From Mycobacterium haemophilum DSM 44634 (lineage in GTDB: Bacteria; Actinomycetota; Actinomycetes; Mycobacteriales; Mycobacteriaceae): a DNA stretch of 64,000 nt. Of the stretch, positions 15,867 to 24,118 are shown one piece after another (positions within the stretch are counted from its first letter, which is position 1; each line of letters opens with the position of its first letter). A program made the translations under genes and the position numbers. The notes under the pieces are model-generated. The model did no database searches. It was not told where the DNA came from and saw only the letters and a list, made by a program, of their open reading frames with translations. The DNA lies in assembly GCF_000340435.2 (NCBI RefSeq), contig NZ_CP011883.2, positions 2,340,687-2,404,686 of the forward strand, in the 5' to 3' direction.

Positions 15867-17729
15867 ATGGATTACGGTTCCCGGCAGGACTCCGTGGCTC
15901 CAAAAGGCCTGCTCGTGATCGAGGACTGCCTGGCTGCCGACGGCAGCATCGTATTGCCGCCTGACACCACGCTGATCTCTCTCATCGAACGCAACGTGGC
16001 AAACGTCGGTGACGCGACAGCGTATCGTTACCTGGACTACGCCCGCGCTGAGGGACAGGCCATGGAAGTGACCTGGGCCCAATTCGGTACCCGACTGCAA
16101 GCCATCGGTGCACACGTGCAACAGTTCGCCGGTCATGGTGACCGAGTTGCCATCCTTGCACCGCAGGGCATCGATTACGTCGCCGGGTTCTACGCAGCGG
16201 TTAAGGCGGGCACCATAGCAGTGCCGTTGTTCGCGCCTGAACTGCCGGGCCATGCTGAACGGCTCGATACCGCGCTTCGCGATTCGGAGCCCACCGCTGT
16301 ACTCACGACAGCAGCAGCCAAAGACGCGGTTGAGAGTTTTCTGATCAGCCTCCCGCAGCTGCGGAGACCGCGAATCATTGTCATCGATCAGATACCCGAT
16401 TCCGCGGGGGAACACTTCGCCCCTGTCGAGGTAGACATTGACGGTATTTCCCACCTGCAATATACGTCGGGCTCGACCCGCCCCCCGGTCGGAGTGGAGA
16501 TCACCCATCGGGCGGTCGGCACCAACCTGGTGCAAATGATCCTGTCGATCGACCTGCTGAATCGGAACACCCACGGCGTCAGTTGGTTACCGCTTTATCA
16601 TGACATGGGCCTGTCGATGATCGGTTTTCCGGCGGTATACGGCGGGCACTCCACGCTGATGGCGCCAACTGCGTTTGTCCGTAGGCCGCAGCGATGGATT
16701 GATGCGTTAGCTGCCGGGTCGCGGCACGGCCGCGTGGTGACCGCAGCACCGAACTTCGCCTACGAGTGGGCCGCGCAGCGTGGGCTACCCGCACAGGGCG
16801 ACGATGTCGACCTCAGCAACGTCGTGCTGATCATCGGGTCCGAACCAGTCAGCATCGAGGCGGTTACGACGTTCACTAAGGCGTTCGGGCCGTACGGATT
16901 ACCGCGTACGGCGTTCAAACCCTCCTACGGTATCGCAGAGGCCACCCTATTCGTCGCGACGATCGAGCCGAACGCTCAGGCAACGGTTGTCTACTTGGAC
17001 CGAGAACAATTGGGCGCTGGCAAGGCAGTACGCGTCGCGGCCGATGCCGCTAACGCGGTGGCACAGGTGTCTTGCGGTCGGATAGCTCGTAGCCAGTGGG
17101 GTGTGATCGTCGACCCTGAATCCCAGACAGAACTACCCGACGGCGAGGTCGGAGAAATCTGGTTGCAGGGCAACAACATTGGCCACGGCTACTGGCGGCG
17201 GCCGGACGAAACTCGGGCGGCCTTCGGCGCCAAACTGCGGTCCCGGCTCAGGGAGGGAAGTCACGCTGACGGCTCGGCCGTCGAAGGCGCATGGCTACGT
17301 ACCGGAGACCTCGGCGTGTATCTCGACGGCGAGCTCTACGTCACCGGCCGAATCGCGGATCTGATCACCATCGATGGTCACAACCATTATCCCCAGGACA
17401 TAGAGGCTACCGCTGCGGACGCATCGCCGTTGGTGCGGCGCGGATATGTGACGGCGTTCTCCGTGCCGCCCAACGAAGTTCCCCGAGCAACTAGCGACGA
17501 CACGAGTCCACAACTCGTGATCATTGCCGAACGTGCAGCGGGCACCAGCAGAGCCGACCCGCAGCCAGCGATCGAGGCTATCGTGGCAGCGGTGTTTCAT
17601 CGCCACGGGTTGTGCGTCTCTGACATACGCTTGCTGCCGGCCGGCGCTATTCCGCGCACCACCAGTGGCAAGCTGGCTCGCAGAGCTTGCCGCGCGCAAT
17701 ACCTCAGCGGCGAATTGGGCGTGCGCTAG
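15867..17729 (+). CDS. fadD31: Fatty acyl-AMP ligase FadD31
   Basis: The 620-residue protein is of ANL-superfamily FAAL type. It has the P-loop YTSGSTRPPVGVEITHRA (about residue 193), SWLPLYHDMGL, the adenylate site PSYGIAEATLF, WLRTGDLG, and a C-terminal TTSGKLARRACR with the catalytic Lys. FAALs activate long-chain acids as acyl-AMP and pass them to a carrier protein or PKS instead of CoA. The conserved HDMGL region supports the FAAL class. Position matches Rv1925; no PKS is adjacent, so the partner is elsewhere. Confidence 0.93.
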   Translation: MDYGSRQDSVAPKGLLVIEDCLAADGSIVLPPDTTLISLIERNVANVGDATAYRYLDYARAEGQAMEVTWAQFGTRLQAIGAHVQQFAGHGDRVAILAPQGIDYVAGFYAAVKAGTIAVPLFAPELPGHAERLDTALRDSEPTAVLTTAAAKDAVESFLISLPQLRRPRIIVIDQIPDSAGEHFAPVEVDIDGISHLQYTSGSTRPPVGVEITHRAVGTNLVQMILSIDLLNRNTHGVSWLPLYHDMGLSMIGFPAVYGGHSTLMAPTAFVRRPQRWIDALAAGSRHGRVVTAAPNFAYEWAAQRGLPAQGDDVDLSNVVLIIGSEPVSIEAVTTFTKAFGPYGLPRTAFKPSYGIAEATLFVATIEPNAQATVVYLDREQLGAGKAVRVAADAANAVAQVSCGRIARSQWGVIVDPESQTELPDGEVGEIWLQGNNIGHGYWRRPDETRAAFGAKLRSRLREGSHADGSAVEGAWLRTGDLGVYLDGELYVTGRIADLITIDGHNHYPQDIEATAADASPLVRRGYVTAFSVPPNEVPRATSDDTSPQLVIIAERAAGTSRADPQPAIEAIVAAVFHRHGLCVSDIRLLPAGAIPRTTSGKLARRACRAQYLSGELGVR

Positions 17730-17740
17730 CTACCGTTCAC

Positions 17741-17765
17741 GACAGGCCCTCTTCAGGGCCTTGTC
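17741..17765. terminator. Bidirectional terminator hairpin between fadD31 and the convergent gene
   Basis: GGCCCT (17745-17750) and AGGGCC (17755-17760) pair around a 4-nt loop, extended by GACA and TGTC with one bulge. The hairpin lies 12 nt after the fadD31 stop and overlaps the stop of the opposing gene. Confidence 0.6.
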
Positions 17766-18316
17766 GCCTGATCGACAATGAGTGGCGGGGGCGCCTCCGG
17801 TTCATGTGGGTCGGCATGCGTCTTGTAGAACGGCGGCAGCGTGTTTGCACCCGACCCGAATGGGGTGATGTACTCCGCATCGAATGTCACCTGGTACCAC
17901 TGAATTCCGAGCGATGCCGAAACATCCGGGTCGACACGAAACGCATTGGCGATCTCAGTGACTCGCACACACTTTATCTGTTGACGCATGATCGACGAGA
18001 ACCTCGACAGGCCGTCCGCGTCCTGATCGGGTGTTGTCGCCCCGTACATCGCGCGCATCGTCGGCCCCAAATAGCCCCATGCGGTGACGTAGTCCTGGTT
18101 GTTGACCGCCTTGAAGTAGTCAACGATCACATGCCGGCCCTTGCCTACCGGCGTGGCGTCGGGCTGCCCGTTAGCGCACGCCGGATCTGCCGCGCTCGGC
18201 CCAACTGGCATGAGTCCGATCAGCGGCATGACGGCTATCGCGTATACGGCTAACCGGTCCCAGCGCTGTGACAAACCCACACCGGCCAATGTAGTGGCCG
18301 CTCCAAGCCGGCTCAT
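17753..18316 (-). CDS. Secreted protein of unknown function, possibly NTF2-like
   Basis: The 187-residue reading starts MSRLGAATTLAG; a longer form starts at 18370. A hydrophobic signal (LAVYAIAVMPLIGLMPVGPS) ends at SAADPA, a plausible cleavage site. The mature part has HVIVDYFKAVNNQDYVTAWG, a pattern of secreted NTF2-like proteins, and a Pro-rich tail. It occupies the locus of mpt63 (Rv1926c) on the same strand but does not resemble MPT63. It is back-to-back with the Rv1927-type gene. Confidence 0.65.
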   Translation of the reverse strand: MSRLGAATTLAGVGLSQRWDRLAVYAIAVMPLIGLMPVGPSAADPACANGQPDATPVGKGRHVIVDYFKAVNNQDYVTAWGYLGPTMRAMYGATTPDQDADGLSRFSSIMRQQIKCVRVTEIANAFRVDPDVSASLGIQWYQVTFDAEYITPFGSGANTLPPFYKTHADPHEPEAPPPLIVDQATRP

Positions 18317-18370
18317 TGCACGATCGGCTACCGTCCACGGCGGCGATCGCCGAGGTGGCATCCTGGCCAT

Positions 18371-19051
18371 GTGGGTTTGCTATTCCGGTTAGCGGAGTTG
18401 CTGATTGTGATACTGCCGTTGGCAGGTGTGGTCGTCGCTGCGATGAGAGCATTCGCCGCCAACCAGCGGCGAGCCGAGGAATCCCAAAATTCCGATCCGG
18501 CAGAAATGCGAGATACTGCCACTGCGTCGCCCCGACGCACCGGCAACAATCAAGCCGCGCAGTGGCGGTCGCTCAGACGCGTGCTAGACGAACACCGCCG
18601 TACCGACGCACGCTGGCTGGAGTATGAACTCGACGTCGCCAAGCTTCTCGACTTCCCACTCATGACCGATATGCGCGATCCGCTCACGATCGGTTTCCAC
18701 AAAGCCAAGCTCCGGGCAGATTTCTTACATCCGGTCAAAGCTGAAGATCTCCTCGATGACCGCGAAGGCGCGGCGCAGTATCAGGCCGCCGTTGAGGACT
18801 ATGTGACGGCTTTCAATGTCGCTGAGGCGGAGGCAATACGCAGACGCCGCAACGATTTCTCACGAGACGAGCAGCAGCGGATTGCCCGCGCTCAAAGCCT
18901 GTTGCGGGTAGCGTCGGATTCCGCTGCGGCGCCGCAGGAACGCCAGAATGCTTACGACCTAGCAGGTAAGGAACTCGATGGCCTTATCGTGTTGCCAACC
19001 GCGACGCAGGCCAGCATCGAGCGTGGGATCGCCGGTCAGATAGAGCGATAG
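18371..19051 (+). CDS. Membrane-anchored conserved protein, Rv1927 type
   Basis: The 226-residue protein begins with GTG (MGLLFRLAELLIVILPLAGV). A single N-terminal transmembrane helix (about 5-27) is followed by a charged cytoplasmic region with long helices (ARWLEYELDVAKLLDFPLMT, AEAEAIRRRRNDFSRDEQQR). No enzymatic motif is recognised. Gene order (fadD31, opposing gene, this gene, SDR) equals Rv1925-Rv1928c. Confidence 0.75.
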   Translation: MGLLFRLAELLIVILPLAGVVVAAMRAFAANQRRAEESQNSDPAEMRDTATASPRRTGNNQAAQWRSLRRVLDEHRRTDARWLEYELDVAKLLDFPLMTDMRDPLTIGFHKAKLRADFLHPVKAEDLLDDREGAAQYQAAVEDYVTAFNVAEAEAIRRRRNDFSRDEQQRIARAQSLLRVASDSAAAPQERQNAYDLAGKELDGLIVLPTATQASIERGIAGQIER

Positions 19052-19060
19052 GCCGTGATT

Positions 19061-19828
19061 TCACGGGCAGCTGTATCCACCGTCAATCACAATGTCGGAG
19101 CCGGTCATATAGCTGGAAGCCTCGCTGGCCAAATAGAGGTAGAGGCCGGTGAGTTCTTCAGGTCGGCCCAATCGGCCCATCGGAATCTTCGGTTCCCACA
19201 GCGGGTGAAGTTCGGTATAGGGCTCAACGAGCTCGGTGAGGATATAGCCCGGACTGACGCTGTTGACCCGGATCTTATGCGGCGCGAACTCCACGGCCAT
19301 GGCCTTGGTCAGGTGGATGACCGCCGCCTTGGAGGCGCAGTAGTGGCCTACCTGCTGCGGGATGTTGATGATGCGGCCGGACATCGAAGCGGTGTTGATG
19401 ATGACCCCGCCCCGTCCCTGCCGGACCATAGCCCGGGCAGCTGCCTGGGCCGTTAGGAACACACCCGTCACATTGGTGTTCTGGATAGTCTGGAATTCTT
19501 CGAGCGGCATGTCCAGCATCGGGGCGACTGTGATGATCCCGGCGTTGCAAACCGCGATGTCGATCCCACCTAGCTCTGCGGTCACCTGGTCCACCATGTT
19601 GGTCACCTGGTCCGGATGGGTCACATCGCAGGAAATCGGTACGACCTTGCCGCCAGTCGGGGCGATCTCGGCAGCGAACTTGCGCAAAGCTTCGGAATGC
19701 CGCGCCGCCACCGCTACGTGGGCCCCGGCCTGGACATACGCCAGCGCCACCTTCTTGCCGATGCCGCTGGACGCCCCGGTCACCAACGCGGTCTTACCGC
19801 GCAAATCGAACATGTCTAATACATTCAT
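19061..19828 (-). CDS. Short-chain dehydrogenase/reductase, Rv1928c type
   Basis: The 255-residue classical SDR has the NAD(P) site TGASSGIGKKVA, CNAG at the end of beta4, catalytic Ser in INTASMSG and YCASK with Tyr/Lys. The C-terminus DIVIDGGYSCP is typical of FabG-like enzymes. Substrate unknown. It is convergent with the Rv1927-type gene, 10 bp apart. Confidence 0.9.
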   Translation of the reverse strand: MNVLDMFDLRGKTALVTGASSGIGKKVALAYVQAGAHVAVAARHSEALRKFAAEIAPTGGKVVPISCDVTHPDQVTNMVDQVTAELGGIDIAVCNAGIITVAPMLDMPLEEFQTIQNTNVTGVFLTAQAAARAMVRQGRGGVIINTASMSGRIINIPQQVGHYCASKAAVIHLTKAMAVEFAPHKIRVNSVSPGYILTELVEPYTELHPLWEPKIPMGRLGRPEELTGLYLYLASEASSYMTGSDIVIDGGYSCP

Positions 19829-19967
19829 TTGTCCATTACCTCATGACGCTCTGCTGTGTCGGCTACGGGCAGGTCCTACCAGAGCTGAGGTCGAGCTAGC
19901 CGTCAGAAAACTCCACTCGGGCGGACCTGACCCAAGGCTGCCCAGGCGGCCTTGGCAGACTGTGCAC

Positions 19968-20465
19968 ATGGCACAGATAACCTTGCGTGGAAACCCGATC
20001 AACACAGTCGGCGAGCTGCCCGCCGTCGGATCTCAGGCTCCTGAGTTCAAACTGACCGGCGCTGACCTGAGCACGGTCAGCAGCGAGCAGTTCCGCGGCA
20101 AGTCCGTGTTGCTGAACATCTTTCCGTCCGTGGACACCCCGGTATGCGCGACTAGCGTGCGGACCTTCGACGAGCGCGCTGCCGCGACTGGTCTGACCGT
20201 GGTGTGCGTCTCGAAAGATCTGCCGTTCGCGCAGAAACGATTCTGCGGCGCGGAGGCGACCGATAACGTCACAACGGCTTCGGCATTCCGCGACAGTTTT
20301 GGTGAGGACTACGGCGTCACCATCGCCGATGGTCCGATGGCCGGACTGCTGGCACGGGCCGTCGTAGTGATTGACGCCGACGGCAAGGTCGCACACGCGC
20401 AGCTGGTACCGGAAATCGCCGAGGAGCCCGATTATGAAGCGGCGCTGGCCACGCTCCGCACGTAG
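19968..20465 (+). CDS. tpx: Thiol peroxidase (atypical 2-Cys peroxiredoxin)
   Basis: The 165-residue protein has the peroxidatic Cys in TPVCATSVRTF (about residue 60) and the resolving Cys in KRFCGAEA (about residue 93), the Tpx arrangement. It reduces peroxides and peroxynitrite with thioredoxin as electron donor. Length and sequence match M. tuberculosis Rv1932. It is divergent from the SDR as in M. tuberculosis; synteny with that genome ends here. Confidence 0.96.
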   Translation: MAQITLRGNPINTVGELPAVGSQAPEFKLTGADLSTVSSEQFRGKSVLLNIFPSVDTPVCATSVRTFDERAAATGLTVVCVSKDLPFAQKRFCGAEATDNVTTASAFRDSFGEDYGVTIADGPMAGLLARAVVVIDADGKVAHAQLVPEIAEEPDYEAALATLRT

Positions 20466-20562
20466 CGCAGTTCCGCGAACTCGACACAGCTGTCGTTAAA
20501 CCACCGACAGTCTCGAATAGGGGAGGGGCGCTCGAATTGCTCGTCAGCTTGTGCACCCACAG

Positions 20563-20805
20563 CTAGAACCACCTTCTGCGCTTCCGGTTTCGCATCAAGG
20601 CGTAGCGTTCTTCCAGCGCGCCGAGGGCATTAACCACCTCTAGGTGAGAAATGAGGATCAACCCGTTCAACTGTTGGAGTTCTTCTGGGCTCTTTGGCGC
20701 ATCCTCTGCGTGCTCAAGTAAGAAGGCACGGAGCGCTTGGCTACCGGTCATACGCTCCGGGACCTTCATGTTTCGCAACACGGTGGCCAGTTCGGGGTTG
20801 GTCAC
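20563..20805 (-). CDS. Small hypothetical protein
   Basis: The 80-residue protein starts at GTG with a strong GGAGG site 7-8 nt upstream. It is helical and charged, ending in RNRKRRRWF. No family is recognised. The following PE-type gene is on the same strand 160 bp upstream, so the two might be cotranscribed. Confidence 0.6.
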   Translation of the reverse strand: MTNPELATVLRNMKVPERMTGSQALRAFLLEHAEDAPKSPEELQQLNGLILISHLEVVNALGALEERYALMRNRKRRRWF

Positions 20806-20965
20806 GACACCTCCTTCGCCATTCGAGTATCAGCGCAAGCGTAGGAGACGCGTTCGGGTCCGGGGACTATGACCTACGACATTATTTCTTTGAGCGGAGA
20901 CGTGTCAGTGAGCCGGAGCCCCGCTACCGCTGTCGACTAGGGCTCGGCGCAGCCCAGAACCTCGA

Positions 20966-21622
20966 TCACACCGTGTGACCGTAACCGGCTTCCTCGTCGT
21001 CGGGCTCTTCGCCGTCGCCGTCGTCGTAGTCGTCCTGATCGTGGGCGACCGCCGACACTAGCCCTGGTTTGGAGCTAGCGCCGGCTTGCGCGCCCTGGCC
21101 CATCGAGCTCAGTGGAGCAGTGCCGGTACCAAGCGCCGCTGATGCAGCGTTGGCGGCCGCTGGGGCAGTCGTTCCTGTCGTCCCGCCGACAACTGGGTTA
21201 TCGACCAATTGGCTCATCAGCGGCGTGCGGGCCGCACCTAGCGCCTCCGCGCGCATCACCCCCGCGCTCGTGCTTACGCCCGATCCACCCGCCAACTCAT
21301 TCGAGACCGCACGGGCGGCCGTACCGAACCCCAAAGTATCCGCGGCGGTGTCGTCAACCTGCGAATACGTGCGCGAAATATTCATCAACGCCGTGCCGGT
21401 CTGCATAAGTTCTTGTTGCGCCGAGCTGTTAGAGGCCAACATCTGTGTGGCATCTTGCATGAAAGCTAGCGCCGCCTGCATCGAAACTTCTTCACTGCCG
21501 GCCGGTATTAGCGAGGTCAATGACGGTAACGCCGACGCACCGGAGGCCAGGCCCTGCCCAGCAATGTCGACTAGTTGCGAGCCAATGTCGCCGGCGGCCG
21601 GATCGTGTGACATGGATTCCAT
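20966..21622 (-). CDS. Chimeric PE35-like protein with a PPE68-like C-terminal tail
   Basis: In this 218-residue protein, residues 1-95 match ESX-1 PE35 (Rv3872) by recall: MESMSHDPAAGDIGSQLVDI, LIPAGSEEVSMQAA, LASNSSAQ and ISRTYSQVDD. Residues about 110-218 match the C-terminal tail of PPE68 (Rv3873) instead: SAGVMRAEALGAARTPLMSQ, MGQGAQAG, KPGLV and an acidic end rich in Asp/Glu. The PPE68 PPE domain and linker are absent. An AGGAGC ribosome site precedes the ATG. No esxB/esxA pair is adjacent. It is a likely ESX-associated secreted protein; partner unknown. Confidence 0.85.
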   Translation of the reverse strand: MESMSHDPAAGDIGSQLVDIAGQGLASGASALPSLTSLIPAGSEEVSMQAALAFMQDATQMLASNSSAQQELMQTGTALMNISRTYSQVDDTAADTLGFGTAARAVSNELAGGSGVSTSAGVMRAEALGAARTPLMSQLVDNPVVGGTTGTTAPAAANAASAALGTGTAPLSSMGQGAQAGASSKPGLVSAVAHDQDDYDDGDGEEPDDEEAGYGHTV

Positions 21623-21936
21623 TTGCGTACTGCTCCTGTGTACTTGTAAGCGGTCACAATACGTGCGTTGGAACCGCCACCTCACCCTACGGTCACTGCA
21701 CTGCGGCGCCTTTACCGCCGAGAACTTGAAGTCCAGCTTCGCTGGGCGATAGAACCAAATTCTAGTCGAGCCAATTCTAAAGGTCTGATAGGAGTACGCA
21801 ACCTGTGAAATACCTGGGAGCGGGTCGGCACTCTGGTCGACTGTGATATTCGTCGCAAATTCCGGGTTGCGACCCTCGCATGGTGGTCATCACGCGAGAC
21901 ACCCCGGGCATCTGCGTCTGCAGCACCGATCTGTGC
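21623..21936. other. Intergenic region upstream of the PE35-like gene
   Basis: About 310 bp with no convincing reading frame. It holds the ribosome site of the PE35-like gene at its left edge and AT-rich patches near 21755-21800 that may carry the promoter; no specific operator is recognised. Confidence 0.4.
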
Positions 21937-22758
21937 TCACAGATGAGCCAAAAGCCGCTTGGCGAACGCTTCGGGATGCTCCCGATGCATGAAATGCCCA
22001 CCTCGGACTTCCTCGACGAGGTACTTGTTCTCGAACATCCGGGCGGCACCCCGGTAGTCCGCGGGCTCGGCAATTGGATCATCGAGGCCCGCAAACACGA
22101 CCACTGGCACGGCGATCCGCACTTTCAGCGATGCGGTGGGTATAGGGGAGAGCTTTCGGTAATAGCCGAACGCCGCGTTTAAACTCGCCGGGTTTGAGAA
22201 GCTAGTACGCACGGCGTCGAACTCGGCTGGATCGGGGTTCCAGGTCGGGGACCATCTCCGATAGATGGCAGGTAGCCCCGCGAAGTCATTGCGTGCGAAA
22301 CGGTTCGGCGCGCCCGGCAGCTTGTATGCCACGAAGTGCCGGACACCCCAAAGCTTCCTCAGCGAGGGTTTGAGCGCCGCTGGGTGCGGAATGCCGATAA
22401 CAAAGAGTTTTTTCACTCGATCCGGATCGAGCGCCGCGGCGCCGTATCCAGCCGAGGCTCCCCAATCGTGTCCGATGATGATGGCGTCGCGGGCGCCGAG
22501 CGCTTCGATCAAGGCAAGCGGATCGCGCGCTAGGGTCTCTTGATCTGTGTCACGATCCGGGATTTCTGTGGGGTGGTACCCGCGCATAAACGGGCTGACC
22601 GCGCGATACCCTTTCGCGGCGATTCGCGGGCGAAGATCGTCCCAGGAATGCGCCGTGTCCGGAAAGCCATGCAGCATGAGCACAAGTGGCCCCGAGCCTT
22701 CCTCGAGGTAGGCGAATCTGAGCCCGTTCGCGTCGACGAAACGAATCGCATCAGCCAT
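21937..22758 (-). CDS. Alpha/beta hydrolase, epoxide hydrolase type
   Basis: The 273-residue protein has the oxyanion motif HGFPDTAHSW, nucleophile elbow GHDWGASAGYG with Asp as nucleophile, and a C-terminal GGHFMHREHP with the catalytic His. The Asp nucleophile and HGFP motif fit soluble epoxide hydrolases (or haloalkane dehalogenase relatives). A cap domain with PGAPNRFARNDF lies between. Mycobacteria carry several such Eph proteins for lipid epoxide detoxification. It is on the same strand as the CDF gene but 76 bp away. Confidence 0.86.
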   Translation of the reverse strand: MADAIRFVDANGLRFAYLEEGSGPLVLMLHGFPDTAHSWDDLRPRIAAKGYRAVSPFMRGYHPTEIPDRDTDQETLARDPLALIEALGARDAIIIGHDWGASAGYGAAALDPDRVKKLFVIGIPHPAALKPSLRKLWGVRHFVAYKLPGAPNRFARNDFAGLPAIYRRWSPTWNPDPAEFDAVRTSFSNPASLNAAFGYYRKLSPIPTASLKVRIAVPVVVFAGLDDPIAEPADYRGAARMFENKYLVEEVRGGHFMHREHPEAFAKRLLAHL

Positions 22759-22834
22759 GGCTTGGGGACACTACGCCAATCTTGACGGCGTTTGGGAGCA
22801 AATACCCGAGCCTGGCTCGATTGACACCGGGCAC

Positions 22835-23863
22835 TCACTCCGTGACGTCATGCTCGGCCGGATAGGCATGGATCAGTGCGGTGGCGAGTTTGGGTATGGC
22901 ATGGGTAAGTCGGTGTTCGGCGTCATGGGCGATGCGGTGCGCCTGGGCCAGGGTAAGGGTGGGATCGACATCAAGTTCGGCATCAGCGTGCAGGCGGTGG
23001 CCGATCCAACGCATCCGCACACTGCGCACCGCCTGCACCCCGGGCTGGGCCGCCAACGCCTGTTCGGCGGCGTCGACCATCGCCGGCTCCACTCCGTCGA
23101 GTAGCCGGCGGAACACGTCACGCACTGTGGTGCGCAGCACGGCCAGGATGGCCACGGTGATAACCAAGCCGATGATGGGATCGGCCAGTGGAAACCCAAG
23201 CGCGACACCGCCGGCGGAGAACAGCACCGCCAGGGAGGTGAACCCGTCAGTGCGGGCATGCCGGCCATCGGCAATCAACGCGGCGGAGCCGATGCGACGC
23301 CCGACCCCAATGCGGTAGCAGGCCACCCATTCGTTGCCGATGAACCCGATCAACCCCGCCAGCGCGACCCAACCGATGTGCTCAATCCGTTGAGGATGGG
23401 TTAGTCGCAGAACCGCTTCGTATCCGGCAACGATCGCCGACAGCCCGATCATTGTCACCACAAACAACCCAGCCAGGTCCTCAGCACGGCCGAACCCATA
23501 GCTGTAGCGGCGTGTGGCGGCCTTAGTTCCTAACACGAATGCGATCCACAGCGGCACCGCGGTCAGGGCGTCCGAGAAATTGTGGATCGTATCGGCAACC
23601 AACGCCACAGACCCGGAAATGCTTACGACGACGATCTGCGCAATCGAGGTCAGCCCGAGCACCAACAGGCTGATCTTGACCGCACGGATCCCTGCAGCGC
23701 TGGATTCCAACGGACTGTCGACGCTGTCGGCGACATCGTGTGAGTGCGGCGCGAAGATCTGCCTCACCGCCCAACCCAGACCACGCCGATGATCATGGCC
23801 AAGGGAATGGCTGTGATTGTGATCGTCAGTGGTGCAAACGGATTGACCGCGCAGGTGAGTCAT
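22835..23863 (-). CDS. Cation diffusion facilitator (Zn/Mn/Fe-type efflux), Rv2025c-like
   Basis: The 342-residue protein has a His-rich N-terminus (DDHNHSHSLGHDH), six predicted membrane helices, and the CDF metal sites ADTIHNFSD in TM2 (D-x3-H/N-x2-D) and ADGRHARTDGFTS in TM5. A C-terminal cytoplasmic domain (about 265-342) follows. CDF proteins export divalent metals in exchange for protons. A palindrome sits just upstream, and a 20-codon frame ends in an ATGA overlap with this start. Both suggest metal-responsive control, although no ArsR/SmtB gene is visible. Confidence 0.9.
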   Translation of the reverse strand: MTHLRGQSVCTTDDHNHSHSLGHDHRRGLGWAVRQIFAPHSHDVADSVDSPLESSAAGIRAVKISLLVLGLTSIAQIVVVSISGSVALVADTIHNFSDALTAVPLWIAFVLGTKAATRRYSYGFGRAEDLAGLFVVTMIGLSAIVAGYEAVLRLTHPQRIEHIGWVALAGLIGFIGNEWVACYRIGVGRRIGSAALIADGRHARTDGFTSLAVLFSAGGVALGFPLADPIIGLVITVAILAVLRTTVRDVFRRLLDGVEPAMVDAAEQALAAQPGVQAVRSVRMRWIGHRLHADAELDVDPTLTLAQAHRIAHDAEHRLTHAIPKLATALIHAYPAEHDVTE

Positions 23864-23922
23864 CGCTCGGGCGCATCTAGCGCTCGACGACCGATAAACA
23901 CCTCACGGATATCTGCATTCAT
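23860..23922 (-). CDS. Possible 20-residue leader peptide of the CDF gene
   Basis: An ATG at 23922 opens 20 codons ending with TGA that overlaps the CDF start codon as ATGA. Its start lies inside the palindrome. Translation is not established; it may be chance. Confidence 0.25.
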   Translation of the reverse strand: MNADIREVFIGRRALDAPER

Positions 23923-23931
23923 ACGCAGATA
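23910..23931. promoter_or_regulatory. Candidate metal-sensor operator upstream of the CDF gene
   Basis: TATCTGC and GCAGATA are exact inverted 7-mers around an 8-nt centre, 47 nt before the CDF start. Size and position resemble ArsR/SmtB operators, but the regulator is not in the window. Confidence 0.45.
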
Positions 23932-24118
23932 ATAGGCACATGAGTCAGCCTATCGCCAGCCGCAGGGGCTTGGTCCTTGATAATGCGGTGTGCGGCGTCG
24001 CCGGCCTCGGGGAGAACGAGCAAGCGCTGCGCAGCGCGCCCACCGACGTGACCCGAATTTCGGAGCTGGTCAGCTTATGCCGAAACATATTGCGCAGCAA
24101 GGAAGTAGCCACCGTGTA

